Part shown: piece by piece, positions 27,180 to 37,208 of the stretch
How the letters are laid out: every line of letters starts with the position of its first letter
Numbering within the stretch: the first letter of the stretch is position 1
Origin: Eubacterium sp. AF36-5BH
GTDB taxonomy: Bacteria; Bacillota; Clostridia; Lachnospirales; Lachnospiraceae
Direction: 5' to 3'
DNA length: 64,000 bases
NCBI RefSeq assembly: GCF_003460505.1
Contig: NZ_QTVG01000001.1
Coordinates: forward strand, 124,001 to 188,000
Position numbers and translations under genes: made by a program
Notes under the pieces: model-generated
Databases searched by the model: none
Seen by the model: the letters and a program-made list of their open reading frames with translations, nothing else
Told to the model about the DNA's origin: nothing

Positions 27180-27773
27180 CTATCCAAATAGTTCTCTGTT
27201 AGCTATGTCTTTTAACCTGTCTAGCTGACCATTAAACAAAGCTTTAATCTGACAGTTTTCTTCAATGTCTCCGTAAACAAGAACAAAGCCGTTTTCTACA
27301 TTGTCCCTGCTATCTTCAATGGTAATACTGCCATTTTTTTCTTTTGCTATCTTCTCTATTTTCTTAACAAAATCTTCAGGCATTCTGTCTTTGTCGCTTG
27401 TGCTAATGTACATTACACCCGTGCCACTTTGCACATTTTTATTAAATAACTTTTCAAGAAAATCAAAATATTCTGTTGCGTCTAAATTTTCTATTTTGCA
27501 AATTGCACTTTCGATTACATCGTTTATACATTTTTGTTTATTATTTAGAATTGCATTTCTTTCTCTAAAACCGGCAGAAGATTTTGTTTTTTCTTTGTAT
27601 AGCTTTCTTGAGGCAAGAGATTTTTTTTCAAATCCCTTAATTTCTTTTTCAATCTCAATTTTTGCCTCTTCCATCTGTGCATTACAGAAATCATCTGCTT
27701 CTTTTAAAATAGCATCTGCTTCTTCTTTAGCACTTGCCTGGATTTCTTTTATAATATTATTCAATCCACTCAT
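27180..27773 (-). CDS. atpE: V-type ATPase subunit E (peripheral stalk)
   Basis: 197 aa. The N-terminal half is a long charged helix (NNIIKEIQASAKEEADAILKE and onward), with a globular C-terminal half containing GFVLVYGDIEENCQIKALF. Subunit E pairs with the small H-type coiled coil to form the outer stalk that holds the head against rotation. GGGAGAAGTGT precedes the ATG. It lies between K (40 bases upstream) and C (26 bases downstream). Confidence 0.92.
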   Translation of the reverse strand: MSGLNNIIKEIQASAKEEADAILKEADDFCNAQMEEAKIEIEKEIKGFEKKSLASRKLYKEKTKSSAGFRERNAILNNKQKCINDVIESAICKIENLDATEYFDFLEKLFNKNVQSGTGVMYISTSDKDRMPEDFVKKIEKIAKEKNGSITIEDSRDNVENGFVLVYGDIEENCQIKALFNGQLDRLKDIANRELFG

Positions 27774-27813
27774 ACACTTCTCCCATTTACTCTAATATGT
27801 TAATGTGTAATTT

Positions 27814-30317
<2,504 letters not shown>

Positions 30318-30332
30318 AATACCTCCTAACTT

Positions 30333-30641
30333 TTAAGCCAATGCCTGTATTACTGCTTTAATTGCGTTGTCCTTCCTTTCTTTTGCCAAATCTCTAAGTT
30401 CCATTACCTTCATTTGGATTTCCTTGTCCATTTCCAAATCATAGTTTTTGCATTCTGAAACTACTTCATCCATTGCCTTCTTAGCTTCTTCCTGTGCTTT
30501 CGTCAACTTTTCTTTTCTAAGTTGTGCCTTCATTGAATCTAATTCTGCTTTCCTTCCTGCTGCGTTATCCTTTGCCACCTGAATCTGCTTCTCCGCTTCC
30601 ATCTCAGCTACTCGTACAGCATCAATAGTTTCCTTTATCAT
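30333..30641 (-). CDS. V-type ATPase small coiled-coil subunit (AhaH/subunit H-G type)
   Basis: 102 aa, almost entirely one charged helix (VRVAEMEAEKQIQVAKDNAAGRK, KAQEEAKKAMDEVVSECK). This is the shape of the peripheral-stalk partner of subunit E. It is the first gene of the ATPase operon, just as ahaH/ntpF heads related operons. GGAAGGGATAAG precedes the ATG. The call depends on position and coiled-coil character, because sequence motifs in this subunit are weak. Confidence 0.85.
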   Translation of the reverse strand: MIKETIDAVRVAEMEAEKQIQVAKDNAAGRKAELDSMKAQLRKEKLTKAQEEAKKAMDEVVSECKNYDLEMDKEIQMKVMELRDLAKERKDNAIKAVIQALA

Positions 30642-30723
30642 ACTTATCCCTTCCTTTCTAAAAATCCTTCGCTTATACTCCTCCTAAAGTTACCTTATAA
30701 ATTTTATAATAGTCTGTCTCTTT

Positions 30724-30751
30724 TTTATATACAAGTTCCAATTTACGTCAA
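30724..30751 (-). promoter_or_regulatory. Promoter of the V-type ATPase operon
   Basis: On the minus strand TTGACG (30746-30751) and TATAAA (30724-30729) are separated by 16 bases. They lie about 85 bases before the first ATPase gene. The 402-base gap 30642-31043 holds this promoter, the divergent promoter and WalR-type sites on the other side, and no ORF. Two AAGCCTA copies 21 bases apart (30880 and 30901) lie between them. Confidence 0.65.
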
Positions 30752-30952
30752 TTGTATATAAACCTTACATATTGTATATTTTGTCTTTTATCCGTACCAA
30801 ATTCTTGTTTTATTATATCATAATTTAGTTTTTTTATGTGGTTATTTTTAATATTATGGGAGAATTTATGTGAGTTTAAAAGCCTACCTATATAATTTTT
30901 AAGCCTATATTTTCTTTATTTTCCGCCAAATTGTAACATTTTCTTTCTTGTT

Positions 30953-30969
30953 TGTAATATTTTTGTAAT
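30953..30969 (+). promoter_or_regulatory. WalR-type (YycF) binding box
   Basis: TGTAAT, five bases, TGTAAT: an exact match to the WalR consensus TGT(A/T)A(A/T/C)-N5-TGT(A/T)A(A/T/C). Two further TGTAAC hexamers lie at 30932-30937 and 30984-30989. Starts at 30932, 30953, 30964 and 30984 are spaced 21, 11 and 20 bases, so all face the same side of the helix. The perfect box ends seven bases upstream of the -35 of the secreted NlpC/P60-like gene. Confidence 0.65.
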
Positions 30970-30976
30970 ATTTGTC

Positions 30977-31005
30977 TTGATTTTGTAACAAGTATGTGTT
31001 AGTAT
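30977..31005 (+). promoter_or_regulatory. Promoter of the secreted NlpC/P60-like gene
   Basis: TTGATT (30977-30982) and TAGTAT (31000-31005) are 17 bases apart, giving a leader of about 30 nt with AGAAAGAAGG before the ATG. Both hexamers are imperfect, as expected of an activator-dependent promoter. Confidence 0.55.
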
Positions 31006-31043
31006 ATGGCTAATTCATTTAAGAAAGAAGGTTAGGAATTAAT

Positions 31044-32150
31044 ATGAGCAGAAAAATGCATATCATACCATCACTAACAATGTCGTTAGTTCTTATGACA
31101 TGTGTAATTACAAAAGCAAATGACAATTCTAATAATACAAATATTTTAATTAACGAAAATGTAACGGCTACAAGCCATACTGATGGAGTAACAACTCTCA
31201 CAAACATTGAAGCAACCACTAATGAAAATACTACAACTAATACGTATGACACCTTTGCCCCTAAAACTTATGTTAAAGGCATTTCCGATACAAAAACCGG
31301 AATCAAAATCACTTGGAAAAAGGTCAATGTTTCAAAGTACAAAATTTACCGAAGCAAAAAAAAATCAAAAGGCTACAAGCCTGTAAAAACTATTAAAAGT
31401 AAGAAAACTACAAGTTACACAGACAAAAGTATAAAGAGTAACACAACTTATTATTACAAAATAAAAACATATAGTCCAAACACTAATACTTCAGTTTCTA
31501 AGCCTGTAAAATACAAGACATCTTACAAGAAACTGAAAATCAACTTTAATAAACAGTTAAAGAAATTAATTACCAATAATGTAAACAAACATTATCCATG
31601 TAATGTTTTAGTGAAAAAATATGTTGAGTCATCTGGCACAAAAGTTAAAACTTCAAAGGAAGTTACTAATTTCAAATTACAGGGCAGTCCTACTGCTAAC
31701 AGTTGGAAAAACGGCTACGCAAAAGTTTCTTATAATTATTCATTAAAACAAAGCACTTATAAGAAATCAGGAAAAGTCAAATCCACTACATATCCTGTTA
31801 AATCATCAGGTTTAACCCACACTGCTGTTACTTCTACTAATGATATTGATTCATTAGATGCGGGAGATATCATTGCCTATAGTAAAGGCGGCCGGGCAAC
31901 ACACGTTGCTGTCTATATTGGTCGCTTTGATTCTAAATCAGACCTTGTTGAATATTTAAACACTGAAGTTGGTATTAAATGTTCAAAGAATACAAGTTGG
32001 ATTAAGTCATGGAATGGCAACTGCAAGCACTGGGTTATCCAGGGTGGTATGGGAAATGGTAATCAGGTTTATATTTGCAACAACGCTAACACTACTACAA
32101 CCGGTAGCGGAGCAAGCACAATTTCTCATTCAATTTCATTGTTGAAATAA
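31044..32150 (+). CDS. Secreted NlpC/P60-like protein with Fn3-like module
   Basis: 368 aa. N-terminal hydrophobic export segment (about 7-25). A Thr/Asn-rich linker leads to a basic Fn3-like module (about 76-160, YKIYRSKKKSKGYKPVK). The C-terminal half looks like a distant NlpC/P60 or amidase fold: candidate Cys186 in HYPCNVLVKKYVE, then DAGDIIAYSKGGRATHVAVYIG with His287, and His329 in CKHWVIQGG. Such enzymes cut peptidoglycan peptides. The Cys context is not the usual DCSG, so activity is uncertain. The start is the ATG after AAGAAGG. It is monocistronic, behind a WalR-type box and before a terminator. A wall-remodelling role fits both clues. Confidence 0.72.
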   Translation: MSRKMHIIPSLTMSLVLMTCVITKANDNSNNTNILINENVTATSHTDGVTTLTNIEATTNENTTTNTYDTFAPKTYVKGISDTKTGIKITWKKVNVSKYKIYRSKKKSKGYKPVKTIKSKKTTSYTDKSIKSNTTYYYKIKTYSPNTNTSVSKPVKYKTSYKKLKINFNKQLKKLITNNVNKHYPCNVLVKKYVESSGTKVKTSKEVTNFKLQGSPTANSWKNGYAKVSYNYSLKQSTYKKSGKVKSTTYPVKSSGLTHTAVTSTNDIDSLDAGDIIAYSKGGRATHVAVYIGRFDSKSDLVEYLNTEVGIKCSKNTSWIKSWNGNCKHWVIQGGMGNGNQVYICNNANTTTTGSGASTISHSISLLK

Positions 32151-32233
32151 CACCAGTGTATTACTCAATAATAATAATAATAAATGTTAAGTAACTACAC
32201 AATTTTGTAACTATATTCATAGTTTCATAAAAG

Positions 32234-32305
32234 TAAAAAAGAACCACAGCAATAACTATATCCGGAATTTTTTCTAGTTATGGTTATTCCCTTGGTTCTT
32301 TTTTA
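32234..32305 (+). terminator. Terminator after the NlpC/P60-like gene
   Basis: TAAAAAAGAACC pairs with GGTTCTTTTTTA at the base and ATAACTA with TAGTTAT inside. The right arm provides the T-run. The stem is symmetrical enough to work on both strands. The gap 32151-32471 holds this, a simple repeat and the next promoter. Confidence 0.75.
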
Positions 32306-32330
32306 TATGCTGTTTTTTATGCATTATTTC

Positions 32331-32363
<33 letters not shown>

Positions 32364-32408
32364 GGCAGATTAGTTCTTTATACATTATTTTTTGCAGATA
32401 ACTTCCTA

Positions 32409-32437
32409 TTTCATAAAGAGAAAACAAATGCTACAAT
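32409..32437 (+). promoter_or_regulatory. Promoter of the methyltransferase gene
   Basis: TTTCAT (32409-32414) and TACAAT (32432-32437) are 17 bases apart, about 35 bases before the ATG. The T15/TA tract upstream could serve as an AT-rich upstream element. Confidence 0.5.
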
Positions 32438-32471
32438 AATATATGAAAATGTTAGAAAAGAGGTATTTGTG

Positions 32472-33197
32472 ATGAATAATGAATATGAACAAGCTGAACC
32501 TAAAAAGAACATTGACGAAAAAATAGAACGTGATTACGACAGGTCTATTAACATGTGGAATGATGTTTATTCCAAATGCCAAATCATAGATTTAAAAGGT
32601 AAGTCTCTTTCTGTTGAGCCAATGTTCGATATATGTCTGGATATTTTTGCAAGCAAATGCAAAAACATATTAGATTTTGGTTGTGGTACAGGGGATGTTC
32701 TTTTCCAATGTTATGAATTTGGAAACATGGATTCAGGTCTTGGTATTGATTTATCTGAAACAGGCATCAATTTTGCCAAAGAATTTGCAACCGTAAACAA
32801 ATACACTAACCTTAATTTTGAGATGGGAGATATTTCATATTTTGATAATTATAACGGCAAACCTTTTGACGGAATCATACTGTCAAACGTTCTAGATGTT
32901 ATGCCAAAAGATATTGCCTTAAAGACTTTTAAAGGTCTTACAAAACTTCTCGCCCCAAAGGGACTTATGTTTGTAAAATTAAATCCATTTTACGAAAAGA
33001 CAGATATGAAGCAGTGGGGGTTTACTCAAATTAAAGATAATCTTTTTGAAGAAAACGGTATTCTTCGCTATAGAGAATTAGACACTGCCTCCTGGAAACA
33101 AAGTTTTGAGAAGCACTATGAAATCATAAGATATCTGGAATTTCCATATCCTTGGCAGGAAGGCATGAATCGCCTGTTTTTATTACAGAAGAAATAA
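32472..33197 (+). CDS. Class I SAM-dependent methyltransferase
   Basis: 241 aa from MNNEYEQAEPKKNID. SAM-binding motif I is NILDFGCGTGDVLFQCYEFG. Motif II is LGIDLSETGINFAKEF, followed by FDGIILSNVLDVMPKD and the post-motif GLTKLLAPKGLMFVKLNPF. It belongs to the small-molecule methyltransferase group related to UbiE/Methyltransf_25. The substrate cannot be inferred, since it stands alone between two terminators. A 64-codon in-frame extension upstream runs through the AT/T tract and promoter and is not credible. AGAGGT lies about seven bases before the chosen ATG. Confidence 0.82.
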   Translation: MNNEYEQAEPKKNIDEKIERDYDRSINMWNDVYSKCQIIDLKGKSLSVEPMFDICLDIFASKCKNILDFGCGTGDVLFQCYEFGNMDSGLGIDLSETGINFAKEFATVNKYTNLNFEMGDISYFDNYNGKPFDGIILSNVLDVMPKDIALKTFKGLTKLLAPKGLMFVKLNPFYEKTDMKQWGFTQIKDNLFEENGILRYRELDTASWKQSFEKHYEIIRYLEFPYPWQEGMNRLFLLQKK

Positions 33198-33206
33198 TTT
33201 ACATAA

Positions 33207-33277
33207 AAGTACCGATCCTTAGTTATATGAACATGTATTGAAATCAGCATATCCATACCTAATAAGGGTCGGTACTT
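33207..33277 (+). terminator. Terminator after the methyltransferase gene
   Basis: AAGTACCGATCCTTA pairs with TAAGGGTCGGTACTT (15 bp with one U-G) around a loop of about 40 bases, followed by TTTATTATAAT. On the minus strand it may also end the degV transcript that stops at 33349. Confidence 0.75.
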
Positions 33278-33348
33278 TTTATTATAATATTCTATTATTC
33301 CAATCTTCTAAAATTCTTATATTGCACTATCTCAATTCTATAAAACTC

Positions 33349-34191
33349 TTATATTTCATAGGCTAAAATTATGCCACCCATTTCAGCATAAAAACTACAT
33401 AACCCACTTGTTGGCATGGTTTCTACCTTGCCAACTTCTGTGTGTTCACGTAAATTGTCTAACAAGAACTGAACTTTTTCTTTGTTAAAGCACTGACTTA
33501 TAACAAGATTGCCACCCTTATATCCATTGGCAAGCATATCCTGAACAGTCTTTTTGTAAATAGCATCTTTTCCTCTAATTTTTCTTAACAACTCGATTTT
33601 TCCTTCACTTGAACCCTGACCTAAAATCTTAATGCCAAGCATTCCTGCAAGTTTGCCACTTAAGGCACTTACACGACCATTTTTTACAAGATTGTCGATT
33701 GATTCCAAAATAAAGAATGTTTTAATTTTTGTTTTATACTCTTCAACTGCTTCAACTATTTCTTCAAAAGATTTTTCTTTTGCGATCAGTTCCTGAATCT
33801 TTCTTACAATAAGTGTTAAGCCGGCTCCTGCTGACTTCGAATCGAATATGTGGATTTTCTTTTCAGGCTCATCTTCTAATGCCATGTGTTTTCCAACTGA
33901 CGCACTACTATAACTGCCTGACAACTCACCTGAAATAGTAACCGCAAACACTTCATCTGCCTGCCTAAAAGCATTATACCATTCCTCAGGACTTGGTGCT
34001 GCACTCCCACTTGTTCCATGATATGATTTCATGTCTTCCATAAAAGATTTAATGTCCAAATTAAAATCGTCTACATATTCCCTCTCCCCTACTCTTAATC
34101 TAAGTGGAACTCTATCCATGTATATATTATTTTCAGTTTTATTTTCTATTACCAAATCGCAACTTGAATCCACGATTACTGCATATTTCAT
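33349..34191 (-). CDS. DegV family fatty-acid-binding protein (first copy)
   Basis: 280 aa, standard length. It starts MKYAVIVDSSCDLVIE; the SSCDL segment is the conserved DegV N-terminus. Further motifs are GTSGSAAPSPEEW, VFAVTISGELSGSYSSA, KIHIFDSKSAGAGL and LVKNGRVSALSGKLAGMLGIK. DegV/FakB proteins hold a fatty acid and present it to the FakA kinase for phosphorylation and entry into phospholipid. fakA is not in the window. GAGAGGAG precedes the ATG. The gene is divergent from a TetR regulator, and its transcription start region carries the 21-bp palindrome also found before the second DegV gene. Confidence 0.9.
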   Translation of the reverse strand: MKYAVIVDSSCDLVIENKTENNIYMDRVPLRLRVGEREYVDDFNLDIKSFMEDMKSYHGTSGSAAPSPEEWYNAFRQADEVFAVTISGELSGSYSSASVGKHMALEDEPEKKIHIFDSKSAGAGLTLIVRKIQELIAKEKSFEEIVEAVEEYKTKIKTFFILESIDNLVKNGRVSALSGKLAGMLGIKILGQGSSEGKIELLRKIRGKDAIYKKTVQDMLANGYKGGNLVISQCFNKEKVQFLLDNLREHTEVGKVETMPTSGLCSFYAEMGGIILAYEI

Positions 34192-34240
34192 ATTAGTCTC
34201 CTCTCGACAGCAATATTATCTTTTTTACAAAAAATATGTG

Positions 34241-34261
34241 ATGTAGTATTCATTACTACAT
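34241..34261. promoter_or_regulatory. Putative TetR operator between degV and tetR
   Basis: A perfect palindrome of 8-bp arms (ATGTAGTA and TACTACAT) flanks a 5-base centre. It begins three bases after the -10 element of the degV promoter and covers the expected start point, and it lies four bases upstream of the -35 of the regulator gene. The second DegV gene carries a 19/21 match at 56755-56775 when both are read in gene orientation. Confidence 0.65.
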
Positions 34262-34264
34262 ACT

Positions 34265-34294
34265 ATTGTACTATTATCTTTGTTATGCTACAAT
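34265..34294. promoter_or_regulatory. Two fully overlapping divergent promoters (degV and tetR)
   Basis: Plus strand: TTGTAC (34266-34271), 17 bases, TACAAT (34289-34294), reading towards the regulator. Minus strand: TTGTAG (34288-34293), 17 bases, TACAAT (34265-34270), reading towards degV. The two use nearly the same 30 bases in opposite directions, so only one polymerase can bind at a time. Confidence 0.6.
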
Positions 34295-34336
34295 TTACAT
34301 AAATGTCAAAAATGTAAACTTTTGAAAGGAATTATC

Positions 34337-34855
34337 ATGAATAAATTATCTATTAGTAATTACACAAAACGAAATAAATTCACACGAATGTGTATAGGCG
34401 AGGCAATGGTTGCCCTTATGAAAGAAAAATCATATAGTAAAATAAAGATTTTAGATTTAGCTGTAAAAGCAGGCGTTTCAAGAATGACATTTTATAAATA
34501 TTATCACACAAAAGACGAAGTTCTTAATGATTACCTTAACGAAATTATTTCCGGGTATATAGATATTTATGATACAAGTACTTCAAGTACATTTCCAAAC
34601 TACGAAAATATATTAAATGCTCTAATATATTTCGACAAATATTCTAATTTTTTTGTTGCACTATGTAACGCCGGATTATATTCTCTATTAATCAACGCCA
34701 CTAATGAATATATGGAAAATATAGTAGTTCCTAAATACGGAATTTCATTATACAAAGCCTACTATTTTGCCGGAGCCATTTTAAATACATTTATTAAATG
34801 GGAAGAAAATGGCAAAATAGAAAGCCCTGAAAAAATTGCTCATCAATTGTGTTAA
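34337..34855 (+). CDS. TetR family transcriptional regulator
   Basis: 172 aa from MNKLSISNYTKRNKF. The N-terminal helix-turn-helix is clear (YSKIKILDLAVKAGVSRMTFYKYYHTKDEVLNDY). The C-terminal ligand domain of about 110 residues resembles the DhaS/TetR_C group common in Clostridia. GAAAGGAATTATC precedes the ATG; a frame 19 codons longer starts upstream of the -10 and is rejected. It is divergent from degV, and the shared 21-bp palindrome before two degV genes makes it the probable repressor of both. The ligand may be a fatty acid or acyl-CoA, which is inference from the targets. Confidence 0.88.
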   Translation: MNKLSISNYTKRNKFTRMCIGEAMVALMKEKSYSKIKILDLAVKAGVSRMTFYKYYHTKDEVLNDYLNEIISGYIDIYDTSTSSTFPNYENILNALIYFDKYSNFFVALCNAGLYSLLINATNEYMENIVVPKYGISLYKAYYFAGAILNTFIKWEENGKIESPEKIAHQLC

Positions 34856-34950
34856 TTCACAACTAATAAGCAATTTATAAATTGCAATTTATTTATTATT
34901 CCGTTAAAATCCTCTCAACTTCTTAATTTCTCTTTAAAGCAATATTGTAA

Positions 34951-35065
34951 TCGAGTAGGCTGGCTCCTACTCGATTGCAGCCAGCAGATATCTCAAAGCA
35001 TAGCTTTTCGATGCTCTTACGCCTGACAAATGATATTTCGTGCAAGCACGATATCGCTTGTCAGG
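34951..35065. repeat. Intergenic block of strong hairpins downstream of tRNA-Trp
   Basis: Two strong stems lie in a gap without a credible ORF (34856-35126). The first is AATCGAGTAGG/CCTACTCGATT, perfect over 11 bp with a 6-base loop (34951-34978). The second, 35022-35065, is CCTGACAA/TTGTCAGG with inner GATAT/ATATC and CGTGC/GCACG. Between them is a weak GCAT/ATGC stem. The block is GC-richer than its surroundings and resembles the other hairpin repeats in this window in style, not in sequence. Confidence 0.5.
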
Positions 35066-35080
35066 CTTTTGCTACAAAAA

Positions 35081-35118
35081 AAAGATATTATTTAAAGGAA
35101 ACTCTAAATAATATCTTT
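35081..35118 (-). terminator. Terminator of tRNA-Trp
   Basis: AAAGATATTATTTA and TAAATAATATCTTT are perfect inverse complements (14 bp) around ten bases, and the minus strand continues with TTTTTGTAGC. It begins nine bases after the tRNA 3' end. Confidence 0.85.
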
Positions 35119-35126
35119 ATAAATAA

Positions 35127-35197
35127 CAGGGGCACTAGGAATCGAACCCAGCTCTGGAGTTTTGGAGACTCTTATTCTACCGATGAACTATGCCCCT
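35127..35197 (-). tRNA. trnW: tRNA-Trp (anticodon CCA)
   Basis: Read on the minus strand the 71 nt fold as a cloverleaf. The acceptor is AGGGGCA/TGCCCCT, the D-stem GTTC/GAAT, and the anticodon stem AGAGT/ACTCC with loop CTCCAAA (anticodon CCA). The variable loop is four bases and the T-arm CTGGG-TTCGATT-CCTAG, followed by discriminator G, as expected for bacterial tRNA-Trp. Position 27-43 is an A-C mismatch. CCA is not encoded. A T-rich terminator follows. Confidence 0.93.
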
Positions 35198-35244
35198 ATT
35201 GCGTTTAAGCACAAGTATATTTATACCATAACGCACCTAATATG

Positions 35245-36600
35245 TCAAATATTTTCTCCAGCTTCTTTTATGTTTTTTACGCCTACTAATTCAATTCCTT
35301 CAACGTCTTTTAAAGATTTCACTGATACTGCCGGAAGTATACAGTGTTTGAAGCCCAATTTTTTAGCTTCCATAACTCTCTGTTGTACATTTGATACTGC
35401 ACGAACTTCTCCCGAAAGACCTACTTCTCCAAACACTAATGTTGCCGGATCTATTGCCCTGTTTTTGTAACTACTAATTAGTGCCATTACCAATGCTAAA
35501 TCCATTGCCGGCTCATTTACTTTCATACCCCCAGCCACATTAACATAGGCATCGTAGTCGCCCATTTGTATACCCATTCTCTTTTCAATAACTGCCATAA
35601 GCAAATTAACTCTGTTATAATCCGTTCCAACTGCTGTTCTTCTTGGCATACCGAAAGCTGTATGATTAATCAATGCCTGCACTTCAACCAAAATAGGTCT
35701 TGTTCCTTCCATTAAACACGCAACCACTGAGCCTGACGCGTCAGTAGGACGTCCCTCAAGCATAAATTCTGATGGATTTAAAACCTGTCTTAGTCCTTCC
35801 TCACTCATTTCAAAAACACCAATTTCATTGGTTGAGCCGAATCTGTTTTTTACACCTCGTAAAATACGGTACGTAGCATGTCTGTCTCCTTCAAAATACA
35901 AAACCGTATCCACCATGTGCTCTAAAACTCTAGGTCCAGCCACTACACCTTCTTTTGTAACATGACCAACAATAAAAATTGGAATGGTCAGCCCTTTTGC
36001 TATTTGCATTAATGTGTTGGTTGATTCTCTTACCTGACTAACACTTCCCGGTGCTGAACTAATATCTTCCCTATAAATTGTCTGAATAGAGTCAATTACT
36101 ACTGCATCAGGCTTTGTTTCCGTAACAACTGCTTCAATATTATCAAGACTTGTTTCTGATAACAAACTTAAATTATTGCTGAACTCTCCCATTCTGTTTG
36201 CTCGAAGCTTAATTTGCTTTAAAGATTCTTCTCCAGAAATATATAATATTTTCTTTCCTGAAGCTGACATATTTCTACAAACCTGAAGAAGCAATGTTGA
36301 TTTTCCAATACCAGGATCACCACCAACTAAAATTAAACCTCCCGGCACAACACCACCTCCGAGAACCCTGTCTAATTCACTAAAACCTGTGCTTATTCTT
36401 TCTTCATCATCTGCCTTCACTTCATTGATTGTTACAGGCATTGAACTTGTTACATTTCTTCTTATTGTTTTATTTTTAGGACCTTTGGGCTCTTCCACAA
36501 AAGTCCCCACCTCTTTACATCCAGGACACTGACCTAGCCATTTTGCTGATTCATATCCACATTCTTTACAAAAAAATACTGTCTTATCTGCTTTTGCCAT
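35245..36600 (-). CDS. radA: DNA repair protein RadA/Sms
   Basis: 451 aa. The N-terminal zinc finger is CKECGYESAKWLGQCPGC. The RecA-like ATPase has Walker A GGDPGIGKSTLLLQ. The RadA-specific motif is KNRFGSTNEIGVFEM. The C-terminal Lon-like domain has FGEVGLSGEVRAV and CILPAVSVKSL. RadA unwinds DNA during recombination branch migration and helps process joint molecules. AGGGGAAGTAA precedes the ATG. The clpC-(137 aa)-radA order on one strand recalls the clpC-radA (sms) neighbourhood of Bacillus. Confidence 0.95.
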   Translation of the reverse strand: MAKADKTVFFCKECGYESAKWLGQCPGCKEVGTFVEEPKGPKNKTIRRNVTSSMPVTINEVKADDEERISTGFSELDRVLGGGVVPGGLILVGGDPGIGKSTLLLQVCRNMSASGKKILYISGEESLKQIKLRANRMGEFSNNLSLLSETSLDNIEAVVTETKPDAVVIDSIQTIYREDISSAPGSVSQVRESTNTLMQIAKGLTIPIFIVGHVTKEGVVAGPRVLEHMVDTVLYFEGDRHATYRILRGVKNRFGSTNEIGVFEMSEEGLRQVLNPSEFMLEGRPTDASGSVVACLMEGTRPILVEVQALINHTAFGMPRRTAVGTDYNRVNLLMAVIEKRMGIQMGDYDAYVNVAGGMKVNEPAMDLALVMALISSYKNRAIDPATLVFGEVGLSGEVRAVSNVQQRVMEAKKLGFKHCILPAVSVKSLKDVEGIELVGVKNIKEAGENI

Positions 36601-36633
36601 TTACTTCCCCTTATTCTATTTTTGAATATTAAG

Positions 36634-36653
36634 AAAGGCCCTTACGGACCTTT
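36634..36653 (-). terminator. Short terminator between the 137-aa gene and radA
   Basis: AAAGGTC pairs with GGCCTTT (7 bp, one U-G) around CGTAAG, followed by CTTAATATTC on the minus strand. The tail is weak. Confidence 0.45.
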
Positions 36654-36671
36654 ACTTAATCATATATTTAA

Positions 36672-37085
36672 TTACGCTGCAACGACCTTAACTGTTGTCA
36701 TTACACCTTTCTGTAAGTCTACATCAAATGTAAGCTTTCCACCAATATCTGTCTTTGAAACTCCAAGATCTTTATCATTAACAAATACTTTGTATTCCTT
36801 GTTTGCTTCTAATTCTAAAGTAATCTGAGTCTGTCCCATTCCATCTACGAAGAAACTTACTTCATCAGCAGTCTCCTTAAATACGTTTACTGCTGTTCCC
36901 GGAAGTGATTCATATACGAATGTTCCGTTTCTTTCTAATTTGGTAATTTCATTCCATGTTTTTACCTTATACATATCTCCTGAAACTTCAAAATCTGACA
37001 CCTTCTTCTTTGCATCTAATTCGTAATTTCCAAAGCTAATTGTTCCATTGCTTTCTTTCTTTATTAATTCCTTAATGATTGCCAT
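36672..37085 (-). CDS. Conserved hypothetical protein (137 aa)
   Basis: 137 aa, no signal peptide or membrane span. It starts MAIIKELIKKESNGTISFG and is rich in beta-forming sequence with alternating polar and hydrophobic residues (KVKTWNEITKLERNGTFVYESLPGTAVNVF, split by turns) and an acidic surface. I cannot assign a function; similar short proteins in Lachnospiraceae have been given unreliable names such as endosialidase. AGGAGGAAGAA precedes the ATG. About 120 bases separate it from clpC, so it may have its own promoter. A short terminator follows it. Confidence 0.7.
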   Translation of the reverse strand: MAIIKELIKKESNGTISFGNYELDAKKKVSDFEVSGDMYKVKTWNEITKLERNGTFVYESLPGTAVNVFKETADEVSFFVDGMGQTQITLELEANKEYKVFVNDKDLGVSKTDIGGKLTFDVDLQKGVMTTVKVVAA

Positions 37086-37208
37086 TTCTTCCTCCTGTAA
37101 TTATTCGCCGATGCGATTTATCTTAAAATCATTCTATCACACTTACCATATTTTTTCATTAGCTTTCTAGTGTAATAGTCTTGATTTTTTTTATTCAATT
37201 AGGGAATT

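Noticed and set aside
34975-35208. Plus-strand ORF of 77 codons
   Set aside because: It crosses the hairpin repeats, the tRNA terminator and tRNA-Trp, and has no ribosome site.
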